From contig CANMBU010000003.1 of assembly GCA_947496175.1 (NCBI GenBank), forward strand, positions 186,001-250,000: a stretch of 64,000 nt of DNA. Reading direction: 5' to 3'. Shown here piece by piece: positions 34,788-43,179 of the stretch. Source of the stretch: an uncultured Roseovarius sp. GTDB lineage: Bacteria > Pseudomonadota > Alphaproteobacteria > Rhodobacterales > Rhodobacteraceae. The notes under the pieces were generated by a model that was not told where the DNA came from, did no database searches, and was given only the letters and a program-made list of their open reading frames with translations. A program made the translations under genes and the position numbers. The stretch's first letter is position 1. Every line of letters starts with the position of its first letter.

Positions 34788-35057
34788 TTATTTGTTGATG
34801 TCCTCGTGCACGATACGGGTCTGGTCATCAGGGGACCGAAAAATGCGCCGCAAGACAAGCCATGAGACGAGCGAAAGGGCCGCAAATATGGCCATCAGGG
34901 TCGACACCCCAAGCGGCGGAAAGATGACCACTATGCCCGCCATGATGGCAGCGCCTACGGCGATGCCAAGGAAGATGTAACTTGGCACCAGAACTTCCAG
35001 GATGGCCAGCACAAGTGCGGCGCAAAGCCAGACCCACCAGAGTGATACCCAGGCCAT
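34788..35057 (-). CDS. NfeD-like membrane protein
   Basis: An 89-residue integral membrane protein (short NfeD type) with three hydrophobic segments: VWLCAALVLAILEVLVP, IFLGIAVGAAIMAGIVVIF and STLMAIFAALSLVSWLVL. The soluble OB-fold of longer NfeD proteins is missing. It overlaps the stomatin-like gene by one base. Such NfeD-stomatin pairs are common and are thought to form membrane microdomain or quality-control complexes. Confidence 0.83.
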   Translation of the reverse strand: MAWVSLWWVWLCAALVLAILEVLVPSYIFLGIAVGAAIMAGIVVIFPPLGVSTLMAIFAALSLVSWLVLRRIFRSPDDQTRIVHEDINK

Positions 35058-35947
35058 TATGACTTTCCTTTCAGCATGTTGAAGGCATTCCCGAAGGCTT
35101 CAAGCGCCTGCGCGGGCACCAGAACGGTGGATGAGGACGGGCCTTGGCCCAATGCGTTGAGCGACTCCACCTGTTTCAGGGCGACCTGATACTGCGCGGC
35201 TTCCAGACCGTTATCGGCAATCGCCTTGGCGACAACGCCGGTGGCGTAAGCTTCGGCATCGGCCTCAACCCGGCGTGCCTCAGCGGCCTTTTGCGCTGCA
35301 TAAAGCTCCGCATCGGCGGCCAGTTCCACAGCGCGACGTTGACCTTCGGCCTCGGTGACTTGCGCCCGGCGCGCACGCTCGGCGTTGAGCTGTTGCAGCA
35401 TGGCATCACGCGTCGCCTGATCGAGGTTCACATCGAGGATTTCGGCCCGCGTGACCTCGATTCCCCAATCATCCACAGCACTTTCGACCAGGATTTTGAT
35501 GGTCGAGATCAGCTGATTTCGGTTGGCCTGCACATCATCAAGATCCATTTTACCAATTTCGGCCCGCACGATCCCGGCCACGGTGGTGGCAATCGCGGCG
35601 TCCACATCGCGGATCCGGTAGACCGTCTTTTCGGGTTGGGTGATGCGGTAGAAGACGGATGTCTCAACCTGCACCAGCACGTTGTCCTTGGTGATGGCGT
35701 CTTGGCTGGCATTGGGGAGCTGGCGTTCAAGAATGGATATCTTGTGCCGCACAACATCCAGAAAAGGCACGATAAAGTTGATGCCAGGCCCAAGCACGGA
35801 GCGCAATCGGCCAAAGCGTTCGACCACATGTTGTTCAGATTGCGGAACGATCTTGATGCCCTTGAAAATGACAAGGAAAAGAAGAAAGGCGAGCAGGATG
35901 TAAATCAGATTCGAAGAAAGCAGATTGATGATTTGATCTTCTGTCAT
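35057..35947 (-). CDS. SPFH/band-7 (stomatin, QmcA-like) protein
   Basis: A 296-residue SPFH-domain protein anchored by one N-terminal helix (LIYILLAFLLFLVIFKGIKIVPQ). The band-7 core follows (EQHVVERFGRLRSVLGPGINFIVPFLDVV), then a long Ala/Glu-rich coiled coil (AERARRAQVTEAEGQRRAVELAADAE). Such proteins oligomerise on the membrane and scaffold lipid domains or proteases such as FtsH. A perfect GTATAC palindrome lies just upstream between this gene and tgt. Confidence 0.92.
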   Translation of the reverse strand: MTEDQIINLLSSNLIYILLAFLLFLVIFKGIKIVPQSEQHVVERFGRLRSVLGPGINFIVPFLDVVRHKISILERQLPNASQDAITKDNVLVQVETSVFYRITQPEKTVYRIRDVDAAIATTVAGIVRAEIGKMDLDDVQANRNQLISTIKILVESAVDDWGIEVTRAEILDVNLDQATRDAMLQQLNAERARRAQVTEAEGQRRAVELAADAELYAAQKAAEARRVEADAEAYATGVVAKAIADNGLEAAQYQVALKQVESLNALGQGPSSSTVLVPAQALEAFGNAFNMLKGKS

Positions 35948-35963
35948 GTAGGTCCCTCTTTAA

Positions 35964-35981
35964 TGTATACTACGGTATACA
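35964..35981. promoter_or_regulatory. Operator-like palindrome in the stomatin/tgt gap
   Basis: TGTATAC-TACG-GTATACA is a perfect seven-base inverted repeat, 17 bases upstream of the stomatin start on one side and about 80 bases upstream of tgt on the other. Its form resembles GntR-type operators. No candidate regulator gene is adjacent. Confidence 0.5.
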
Positions 35982-36018
35982 ATATATGTGCTCACGGCGA
36001 ATTTACAATGTAAGGTAA

Positions 36019-37185
<1,167 letters not shown>

Positions 37186-37310
37186 AAACTGCATTATCCC
37201 GATTTTGGCATCAGTCCGTTTCTGCCCCATCGGCGGATTCTTGCTAGGTGAAACGCTCGGAGTCGGGGTATGCTCTGGGTGTTTAAGTGATGTCTGTGAG
37301 TAATAGTATT

Positions 37311-37379
37311 ATGCCTTTTGCAATGTTTGCTGTGAGCTGGATGTCAGCAGCCGTTTTGGCGGTCGCTGTTCTGGCGTAA
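37311..37379 (+). CDS. 22-residue hydrophobic peptide 1 of a tandem trio
   Basis: A 22-codon ORF starting Met-Pro-Phe-Ala and ending Leu-Ala-stop. It shares length and a Phe3-Ala4-x-Phe6-x-x-Ser9-Trp10 core with the ORFs at 37479 and 37664. Residues 11-22 are Ala, Val, Leu and Met only apart from Ser12, a short membrane segment. An in-frame ATG at 37290 would add seven residues; neither start has a strong ribosome site. I do not recognise the family. Compared with peptide 3, 15 of 22 residues agree, and 7 of the 15 matching codons differ synonymously, which indicates protein-level selection. Confidence 0.65.
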   Translation: MPFAMFAVSWMSAAVLAVAVLA

Positions 37380-37394
37380 AAATTAAGGTTCGTT

Positions 37395-37547
37395 ATGATC
37401 CGTTTACCCTTTGATAAGGTTTTGCATGCACCTTCGGTTTCACGGGCGGTTCACGCCCGGTTGATGGGAACCGATAAAATGACTTTTGCTGTCTTTTCCT
37501 TTTCCTGGGCCTTTATGGCGATGGTCGCAATTTCTCTGCTGGCCTGA
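37395..37547 (+). CDS. 22-residue peptide 2 of the trio, possibly with a 28-residue leader
   Basis: The core is the 22-codon ORF 37479-37547 (Met-Thr-Phe-Ala, Ser9-Trp10, Leu-Leu-Ala end), the same length as its two neighbours. The frame is also open from ATG 37395, which has AAGG six bases upstream (TTAAGGTTCGTTATG) and would give 50 residues with a basic N-terminal extension (VSRAVHARLMGTDKM). A third in-frame ATG is at 37464. Ser9 is coded TCC here but AGC and AGT in the other copies, so its retention required more than one base change. Function unknown; a single hydrophobic segment suggests a membrane peptide. Confidence 0.6.
   Translation: MIRLPFDKVLHAPSVSRAVHARLMGTDKMTFAVFSFSWAFMAMVAISLLA
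37443..37459 (+). promoter_or_regulatory. Hairpin in the leader of peptide 2
   Basis: CGGGCG and CGCCCG flank GTTCA in a perfect six-pair hairpin. It lies within the possible N-terminal extension and 20 bases before the core ATG at 37479. Confidence 0.4.
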
Positions 37548-37566
37548 CTTCGCCGGATTTTTGGAA

Positions 37567-37623
37567 CCGCACGCGCGCTTATGTGACCAAAAGTCAGGGT
37601 AACCTGACTAGGCGCGTGTGCGG
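37567..37623 (+). ncRNA. Long structured element between peptides 2 and 3
   Basis: An outer stem pairs CCGCACGCGC (37567-37576) with GCGCGTGTGCGG (37612-37623), with a two-base bulge. Inside it sits a perfect seven-pair hairpin, AGTCAGG (37592-37598) and CCTGACT (37603-37609), closed by GUAA, a GNRA-type tetraloop. TCCTTTCC follows. It could be a terminator after peptide 2, a processed spacer, or a small RNA; sequence alone does not decide. Confidence 0.5.
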
Positions 37624-37663
37624 TCCTTTCCTAGTTTGTTGTGTAACCAGTGAGGACCTGACC

Positions 37664-37732
37664 ATGCCGTTTGCCGTATTTACCGCCAGTTGGATTTCTG
37701 TTGCCGTTTTGGCCGCATCCGTTTTGGCCTGA
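37664..37732 (+). CDS. 22-residue hydrophobic peptide 3 of the trio
   Basis: A 22-codon ORF (Met-Pro-Phe-Ala start, Ser9-Trp10, Val-Leu-Ala end) with the best translation signal of the three: GAGGA seven bases before the ATG. Ten positions are invariant in all three copies (1, 3, 4, 6, 9, 10, 14, 17, 21, 22). It ends 215 bases before lon. I do not know a family with this pattern. A short single-pass or surface-lying membrane peptide is the simplest reading, and its proximity to the Lon protease may or may not matter. Confidence 0.7.
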   Translation: MPFAVFTASWISVAVLAASVLA

Positions 37733-37947
37733 ACCCTCAAACAAACCTGTAATTTGATTGAATTCGCGCTTGTGCCAGCGCTGTGCGCACGGCATTGTCG
37801 GCGCCACAGGTAAAACGACCCCATATAAGCCGACCAAGGTTGAAACAGGGCGGGCATCGCCCCAGATTAACCAAATCGAAACGGAAAAGGCCGGGCGTTG
37901 CCGCCAAGTCGGGACCAGAGCCTTTTTGCGAGTATAGGATATCGAGC

Positions 37948-40350
37948 ATGAAAGATCCCCTTAACGCCTCTTACCCAGTGCTGCCGCTGCGCGATATTGT
38001 GGTGTTTCCACATATGATCGTGCCGCTTTTCGTGGGCCGTGAAAAATCGGTGCGCGCGCTGGAAGAGGTGATGCAGGATGACAAACAAATCCTGCTCAGC
38101 AGTCAGATTGATCCGTCTGAGGATGATCCAACATCTGACGGCATTTACAACACCGGTGTGCTGGCCAATGTGCTGCAGCTGCTCAAACTGCCCGACAGCA
38201 CGGTCAAAGTGCTGGTTGAGGGCGTGAGCCGTGTGAAAATCTCGGATTACATTGAAAATCCAAACTTTTTTGAGGCTCGCGCCGAGTATCTGACCGAGAT
38301 GCCGGGCGATGCCGCAACGATTGAGGCGTTGTTGCGCACGGTGACGGATGAATTCGCGCGCTACGCCAAGATCAAGAAAAACATCCCCGAAGAGGCGTTG
38401 GCGGCCGTGACCGAGGCCGATGATGCGGCCAAGCTGGCCGATCTTGTGTCGGGGCATCTGGGCATTGAAGTGGACCAAAAGCAGGAGCTTTTGGAAACGC
38501 TCTCGGTGAGCGAACGTCTTGAGAAGGTTTACGGTCTGATGCAGGGCGAGATGTCGGTGCTTCAGGTCGAGAAAAAGATCAAGACCCGCGTCAAATCCCA
38601 GATGGAGCGCACGCAGCGTGAATACTACCTGAATGAGCAAATGAAGGCCATTCAGAAGGAATTGGGCGATGGCGAAGAGGGCGAGGGCGAAATCGCCGAG
38701 CTTGAAGAGAAAATCGCCAACACCAAGCTCTCGAAAGAGGCGCGTGAGAAGGTCGATGGCGAGCTGAAAAAGCTCAAAAACATGAGCCCCATGTCGGCCG
38801 AGGCCACTGTGGTGCGCAACTACCTCGATTGGATGCTGTCGATTCCATGGGGTGTGAAAAGCCGGGTCAAAAAAGACCTCAGTCGCGCGCAGGATGTGCT
38901 CGATAATGACCACTATGGCCTTGAAAAGGTTAAGGAACGTATCGTCGAGTATCTGGCGGTGCAGCAGCGCTCGAAGAAACTCAAAGGCCCGATCCTGTGC
39001 CTTGTGGGCCCTCCGGGTGTCGGTAAGACGTCGTTGGGTCAATCCGTGGCAAAGGCCACCGGGCGCGAGTTTATTCGCATCTCTCTGGGTGGTGTGCGCG
39101 ATGAAAGCGAAATTCGCGGTCACCGCCGGACTTATATCGGCTCAATGCCCGGCAAGATCATTCAGGCGTTGAAAAAGGCCAAAACGACCAATCCGCTTAT
39201 CCTCTTGGATGAGATCGACAAGATGGGTCAGGATTTCCGCGGCGACCCGGCGTCGGCTATGCTTGAAGTGCTCGATCCGGAACAAAACTCGACCTTCGTC
39301 GATCACTACATGGAGGTCGAGTATGACCTCTCGAACGTGATGTTCCTGACCACGGCGAACTCCTACAACATGCCCGGGCCATTGTTGGACCGGATGGAGA
39401 TCATTCCGCTGGCCGGCTACACCGAGGACGAAAAGCGCGAGATCGCCAAGCAGCATTTGCTGCCCAAGCAGGTCAAGAACCATGGCCTGAAAGCCAAGGA
39501 ATTCAGCTTTGGCGACGATGCGCTGACCGATATCATTCGCTATTACACGCGTGAGGCGGGGGTTCGGAACCTTGAACGTGAGATTGGCAAGGTGGCGCGT
39601 AAAGCGCTGACCAAGATCATTCGCAAAGAGGCGGAAAGCGTTGATGTCACGTCAGAAAACATCGACGATTTCCTTGGCGTGAAAAAGTTCAAGTTCGGCC
39701 TGGCCGAGGAAAAAGATCAGGTCGGTGTCGTGACCGGGCTGGCCTATACCTCGGTGGGCGGTGAGCTTTTGAACATCGAGGCGCTGCGCCTGCCGGGCAA
39801 AGGCCGGATGAAGACCACTGGCAAGCTGGGCGATGTGATGAAGGAATCCATCGACGCGGCAAATTCCTATGTGCGTTCGATTGCACCAAAGATCGGGGTC
39901 AAGCCGCCAAAGTTTGAGAAATGGGACATCCATGTGCATGTGCCTGAAGGGGCCACGCCGAAAGACGGGCCAAGTGCGGGTCTTGCCATGGTGACGTCGA
40001 TCGTCTCGGTTTTGACCGGCATTCCAGTGCGCAAGGATATTGCCATGACAGGTGAGGTCACCCTGCGCGGCACGGCCCTTCCGATTGGCGGCCTGAAGGA
40101 AAAACTCCTTGCGGCATTGCGCGGTGGGATCACAACGGTGCTTATCCCGCGCGACAATGAGAAGGATCTGGTGGAGATTCCCGACAATGTGAAAGAGGGG
40201 CTGGAAATCATTCCCGTCGATCACGTGAGCGAAGTGCTGCGTCTTGCTCTGGTGGATACGCCACAGGCGGTGGAGTGGGATGAAGAGGCCGAGGAAGCGG
40301 CGGCCGCTGCGCTGCAATCCACGCAAGGGTCAGGCGCAACAGCGCATTAA
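37948..40350 (+). CDS. lon: ATP-dependent Lon protease
   Basis: Lon degrades damaged and regulatory proteins in the cytoplasm. The 800-residue protein has the N-terminal substrate domain (YPVLPLRDIVVFPHMIVPLFVGR), a helical region, and an AAA+ module (Walker A GPPGVGKTSLGQS, Walker B LILLDEIDKMG). The C-terminal protease domain carries Ser676 in GPSAG and Lys719 in GGLKEK. The ATG at 37948 has AGGA eight bases upstream; the longer frame from 37783 is not used. A CCCCATATAA at 37819-37828 resembles a heat-shock sigma -10 element, but I see no convincing -35. Confidence 0.96.
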   Translation: MKDPLNASYPVLPLRDIVVFPHMIVPLFVGREKSVRALEEVMQDDKQILLSSQIDPSEDDPTSDGIYNTGVLANVLQLLKLPDSTVKVLVEGVSRVKISDYIENPNFFEARAEYLTEMPGDAATIEALLRTVTDEFARYAKIKKNIPEEALAAVTEADDAAKLADLVSGHLGIEVDQKQELLETLSVSERLEKVYGLMQGEMSVLQVEKKIKTRVKSQMERTQREYYLNEQMKAIQKELGDGEEGEGEIAELEEKIANTKLSKEAREKVDGELKKLKNMSPMSAEATVVRNYLDWMLSIPWGVKSRVKKDLSRAQDVLDNDHYGLEKVKERIVEYLAVQQRSKKLKGPILCLVGPPGVGKTSLGQSVAKATGREFIRISLGGVRDESEIRGHRRTYIGSMPGKIIQALKKAKTTNPLILLDEIDKMGQDFRGDPASAMLEVLDPEQNSTFVDHYMEVEYDLSNVMFLTTANSYNMPGPLLDRMEIIPLAGYTEDEKREIAKQHLLPKQVKNHGLKAKEFSFGDDALTDIIRYYTREAGVRNLEREIGKVARKALTKIIRKEAESVDVTSENIDDFLGVKKFKFGLAEEKDQVGVVTGLAYTSVGGELLNIEALRLPGKGRMKTTGKLGDVMKESIDAANSYVRSIAPKIGVKPPKFEKWDIHVHVPEGATPKDGPSAGLAMVTSIVSVLTGIPVRKDIAMTGEVTLRGTALPIGGLKEKLLAALRGGITTVLIPRDNEKDLVEIPDNVKEGLEIIPVDHVSEVLRLALVDTPQAVEWDEEAEEAAAAALQSTQGSGATAH

Positions 40351-40357
40351 CTCTACC

Positions 40358-40472
40358 TAAAGCGTTTCGCGAAAATTCGGCATCACAGCTTTTCGCGAAA
40401 CGCAGCACGATCTTTGAATTTTGCGCGTGTTTCGCATTTTGAGATGGCTCAAGTTAAATGCGGAACGCTTTA
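40358..40472. repeat. 115-base inverted-repeat element after lon
   Basis: TAAAGCGTT (40358-40366) and AACGCTTTA (40464-40472) bound the element. Inside, GCGTTTCGCGAAAA (40362-40375) and TTTTCGCGAAACGC (40390-40403) form a perfect 14-pair stem. The inner stem could end lon transcription. The nested layout looks like a small non-coding repeat. Confidence 0.6.
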
Positions 40473-40486
40473 CAAAACACAGAAAG

Positions 40487-40517
40487 CGGCGCTTTAATCT
40501 AAAGCGCCGTTGTTCTT
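40487..40517. terminator. Rho-independent terminator between lon and the small minus-strand gene
   Basis: CGGCGCTTTA (40487-40496) and TAAAGCGCCG (40500-40509) form a ten-pair stem with a three-base loop, followed by TTGTTCTTTT. Confidence 0.75.
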
Positions 40518-40551
40518 TTGAATCGAGCGGTTTGTGCAGCGACCCTTGGGT

Positions 40552-40749
40552 TTAAAGCGCGCCTGCAGCTCCGAGGATGATCAACAGAACTGCAAGACCG
40601 GCCAATGTGCCTTCAAGCTTTTCGGAACTCGCCGTCGAGTCCTCAGCGATCACTTCAGGTTCCACAACAGGGTCCGACAAAGACCCGGCAAGAGATGGCT
40701 CTGCCGCAAGCACAAAAATCAAACCGGCAGCAATAGTTAAGTGTTTCAC
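40552..40749 (-). CDS. Small exported protein with C-terminal membrane helix, GTG start
   Basis: A 65-residue protein. Translation from GTG at 40749 is supported by GGGGG seven bases upstream. It has a signal-like N-terminus (KHLTIAAGLIFVLAAEPSLA), a short acidic linker (SDPVVEPEVIAEDSTASS) and a second hydrophobic segment (LAGLAVLLIILGAAGAL) at the very end. A palindrome (CAGAAT-TT-ATTCTG) lies at 40761-40774, just upstream of the ribosome site. I do not recognise the family. The longer open frame on this strand (to 41217) is antisense to the HU gene and rejected. Confidence 0.62.
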   Translation of the reverse strand: MKHLTIAAGLIFVLAAEPSLAGSLSDPVVEPEVIAEDSTASSEKLEGTLAGLAVLLIILGAAGAL

Positions 40750-40760
40750 GTAAATTCCCC

Positions 40761-40774
40761 CAGAATTTATTCTG
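40761..40774. promoter_or_regulatory. Palindrome upstream of the small exported protein
   Basis: CAGAAT-TT-ATTCTG is a perfect six-base inverted repeat directly before the GGGGG ribosome site. It could be an operator or a leader hairpin. Confidence 0.35.
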
Positions 40775-40876
40775 CAACAGTTTACATTTCCTGAAACGGC
40801 AAGGTCAACTGAGAGGTGGTCTTTAATGTAGATTTCCGTATGCTGTTTCCAAAATATAAACAATCGGGTGGTTATT

Positions 40877-41320
40877 ATGGCAACACGCAGCGCGACAAAG
40901 GCAAAATCCAAATCGGTTGCGTCAGGTGCAAGCAGCAAGGCGAAGACACCAAAAGCAGGGGTGAAAGCGACGCCGGCCAAGGCGACCGCGGCAAAACCCA
41001 CGCCGACGCCTTCTGATCCTCCGGCATCCAAAGCGCCAATTGCGGCAGTTTCCAAACCTGCGGCCCCGATAGCGACACCTGTGCAAACCGAAATGAAGCG
41101 CAAGGAGCTGGTTGAAGAGGTGAGCCGTCGTACCGAGCTTCCAAAGCACAAAGTCAAACCCGTGGTTGAGGCAATGATCGCCGTCATGGGCGAAGCCGTT
41201 GCAGAAGGCCGGACCATGAATCTTCAACCTTTGGGGCGAATGATACACAAGCGACGCAAGGAAACCCCAAACGCGCATATCAGCGTTGTGCGTATTCGTC
41301 AGGTCAAACAGCAAAACTAA
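40877..41320 (+). CDS. HU-like DNA-binding protein with Lys/Ala/Pro-rich tail
   Basis: A 147-residue nucleoid-type protein. Residues about 1-72 are a basic low-complexity tail (KAKSKS, AKTPKAGVKATPAKATAAKPTPTP) of histone H1/AlgP flavour. Residues about 73-147 have the HU/IHF helix pair and arm (MKRKELVEEVSRRTELPKHKVKPVVEAMIAVMGEAVAEGRTMNL, then GRMIHKRRKETPN). The canonical HU proline-tipped arm is shortened. I chose ATG 40877, with GGTGG seven bases upstream, over GTG 40868. It stands alone before the tRNA-Val gene. A general DNA-compacting role is inferred. Confidence 0.8.
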   Translation: MATRSATKAKSKSVASGASSKAKTPKAGVKATPAKATAAKPTPTPSDPPASKAPIAAVSKPAAPIATPVQTEMKRKELVEEVSRRTELPKHKVKPVVEAMIAVMGEAVAEGRTMNLQPLGRMIHKRRKETPNAHISVVRIRQVKQQN

Positions 41321-41390
41321 AGCGCACACTCAGGGAAGCTTGAGTTGAGACTTGCACGCACCTGGTTGTGTGGCTAGACAGCTCTCCGGC

Positions 41391-41465
41391 GGGCGATTAG
41401 CTCAGTGGTAGAGCGCTTCGTTCACATCGAAGATGTCAGCAGTTCGAATCTGTTATCGCCCACCA
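41391..41465 (+). tRNA. tRNA-Val (CAC)
   Basis: Cloverleaf with acceptor arms GGGCGAT and ATCGCCC, D-arm AGCTCAGTGGTAGAGC, anticodon stem-loop CTTCG-TTCACAT-CGAAG and T-arm with TTCGAAT. The anticodon is CAC. CCA is encoded (41463-41465). Confidence 0.95.
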
Positions 41466-41489
41466 TTTTTCGCTGTGTGGATCATAGCC

Positions 41490-42101
41490 ATGCCTCAAGT
41501 CGAGCCGGATCAAGCCCGTGTGCCCAAGCTGCCTGAGCTTTGGGTGCTGCGGCATGGCGAGACCGAATGGAACCGTGCCGGACGTTTGCAGGGGCTCTTG
41601 GATAGCCCGCTCACAAAAACCGGCATGTCTCAGGCCCGCACACAGGGCAACATCCTGAAGCGCTGTGCGCTGACACGCGACACGGTTCTGGTGACAAGCC
41701 CCTCGGGCCGCGCGCGGCGGACAGCCGAGATCGTGAACGAAACCCTTGGGTTGCCGGTCAAAGTTGAAACTGCCTTCACCGAGATTGATATGGGCGCGTG
41801 GCAAGGGAAAACCGTGGATGCGCTGGCCAAGGCACACCCGGAATTACCGGTTTCGGAAGACCCGAATTTGTGGAAATTCACCGCACCTGGGGGCGAAACA
41901 ATTGAAGCCATGAGCGCACGGGTGCAAAGCGGGTTGATGCGGTTGCAGGGCCCCACAGTCATCGTCACCCATGGTGTCACATCGCGGCTCATGCGATGCT
42001 TTGCACTTGGGCTGTCGCCAAAGGCCTTGTCGTCGCTTGAGGGCGGGCAGGGGGTCGTGCATCACGTCAGGGATGGCACAGCCTCTATCCTTCGCTCATA
42101 G
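41490..42101 (+). CDS. Histidine phosphatase family protein
   Basis: A 203-residue phosphoglycerate-mutase-like phosphatase. The catalytic RHG motif is LWVLRHGETEWNRAGRLQG near residue 20. A second arginine is in SPSGRARRTAE, the acid in TEIDMGAWQG, and the second histidine in VIVTHGVTSRL. Substrates of such enzymes range from sugar phosphates to nucleotides and alpha-ribazole phosphate; none can be chosen here. The ATG at 41490 lies 25 bases past the tRNA; an open frame beginning inside the tRNA is not real. Confidence 0.88.
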   Translation: MPQVEPDQARVPKLPELWVLRHGETEWNRAGRLQGLLDSPLTKTGMSQARTQGNILKRCALTRDTVLVTSPSGRARRTAEIVNETLGLPVKVETAFTEIDMGAWQGKTVDALAKAHPELPVSEDPNLWKFTAPGGETIEAMSARVQSGLMRLQGPTVIVTHGVTSRLMRCFALGLSPKALSSLEGGQGVVHHVRDGTASILRS

Positions 42102-42116
42102 TCAGCAAGGTGCCTT

Positions 42117-42467
42117 TCACATTCCAAACATGCGGACCAATGGGATCCCTACGGCCACAAGCGCGACCAAAACGCATATTGGCCAGGTCCATGTAGGCCA
42201 AGTCTGGGGCAGGCGGGTTTTCATAACCATCATTGTGCCGCCGAGAACAAGAGCAATTGTAAAAGCCAAAAGCATAAGGACGCTGTAAGCGCCTTTCACC
42301 GGATCAACCGCACCCGAGCCGCCGACTTTCATAAAGTAGGCGGTCCATAGCACGCCAAGTCCCATACCCGCCAGGATCAAGAGGCGTATCGCGCCTGCTC
42401 TGGGAAGAAAAACAAGGCCAAAGTACAAGGCCAGAGGAAGGGCAATACCGACAAACCAGGACGCCAC
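42117..42467 (-). CDS. Integral membrane protein of unknown function
   Basis: A 116-residue protein with four hydrophobic segments (WFVGIALPLALYFGLVFLP, IRLLILAGMGLGVLWTAYF, VLMLLAFTIALVLGGTMM, WPICVLVALVAVGIPLV). I do not recognise a named family. It is convergent with the phosphatase gene, 15 bases between stops. No partner gene is nearby. The gap from 42468 to the next tRNA at 42674 contains nothing I can name. Confidence 0.65.
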   Translation of the reverse strand: MASWFVGIALPLALYFGLVFLPRAGAIRLLILAGMGLGVLWTAYFMKVGGSGAVDPVKGAYSVLMLLAFTIALVLGGTMMVMKTRLPQTWPTWTWPICVLVALVAVGIPLVRMFGM

Positions 42468-42673
42468 GGACGAAATCTCCTTACCAGGCCCTCACCACAA
42501 CCAGGGCGATTGGTACTTCAATCAGGTCCAAAAAAGAAGACGTGCTTGCCCAAATCTTGACGTGACGTAACGTCCTAAAGCAGATGATAACCACATTTGA
42601 TGACGAAACTTGGTCACGATGCGCTTCTGCCCTTGCGTCTGCAGTCTGACATTTGCTAGAGGGCGCGGGCGGA

Positions 42674-42749
<76 letters not shown>

Positions 42750-42884
42750 TTTTCCTTCGAAATTGTAAGCCAACATGAACCGGCGGCGTTGTATGTGATT
42801 TCCCACTGAGAGCGCTTGACGGGGCGAAGCGCGCAGCCTAAGAAGCACCTCACGTCTGGGCCTTCGGGGTCAGGCTTGCAGCGG

Positions 42885-42961
42885 GCGGTTGTAGCTCAGT
42901 TGGTTAGAGTACCGGCCTGTCACGCCGGGGGTCGCGGGTTCGAGCCCCGTCAACCGCGCCA
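42885..42961 (+). tRNA. tRNA-Asp (GTC), copy 1
   Basis: Acceptor arms GCGGTTG and CAACCGC, anticodon stem-loop CCGGC-CTGTCAC-GCCGG with GTC, T-loop TTCGAGC, discriminator G, encoded CCA. First of four copies; copy 2 follows after 22 bases. Confidence 0.95.
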
Positions 42962-42983
42962 CTGCTGCAAAAACATGATCTGC

Positions 42984-43060
42984 GCGGTTGTAGCTCAGCT
43001 GGTTAGAGTACCGGCCTGTCACGCCGGGGGTCGCGGGTTCGAGCCCCGTCAACCGCGCCA
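42984..43060 (+). tRNA. tRNA-Asp (GTC), copy 2
   Basis: Nearly identical to copy 1, with C instead of T in the D-loop (CAGCTGG). It is preceded by TGATCTGC, shared with copies 3 and 4, and followed by AGTTCACTT, shared with copy 3. Confidence 0.95.
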
Positions 43061-43179
43061 AGTTCACTTCTCTGCCTTAAAGATTTCGCTGTTGGCGCAC
43101 CATACATGGCCATGCGCTACCGGTTTGCAACGACCTGTTTCATACCCAGATGGCATGATCCTTGCCTCTTGCACTCAGC

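Noticed and set aside
37795..37828. Heat-shock promoter for lon (TTGTCG with CCCCATATAA)
   Set aside because: The -10 resembles sigma-32 sites, but the -35 match is poor and the spacing is long, so I did not list it as a feature.
37867..39123. A 418-codon minus-strand frame inside lon
   Set aside because: It lies opposite the Lon coding sequence and shows His/Leu/Phe-rich composition from reversed codons, with no motif.
41433..41489. Start of the phosphatase inside tRNA-Val
   Set aside because: The first 19 codons would be tRNA sequence; the ATG at 41490 gives the normal family N-terminus.
42885..43060. Two near-identical 77-base units read as a CRISPR-like repeat
   Set aside because: They are complete tRNA-Asp genes with cloverleaf stems and encoded CCA.
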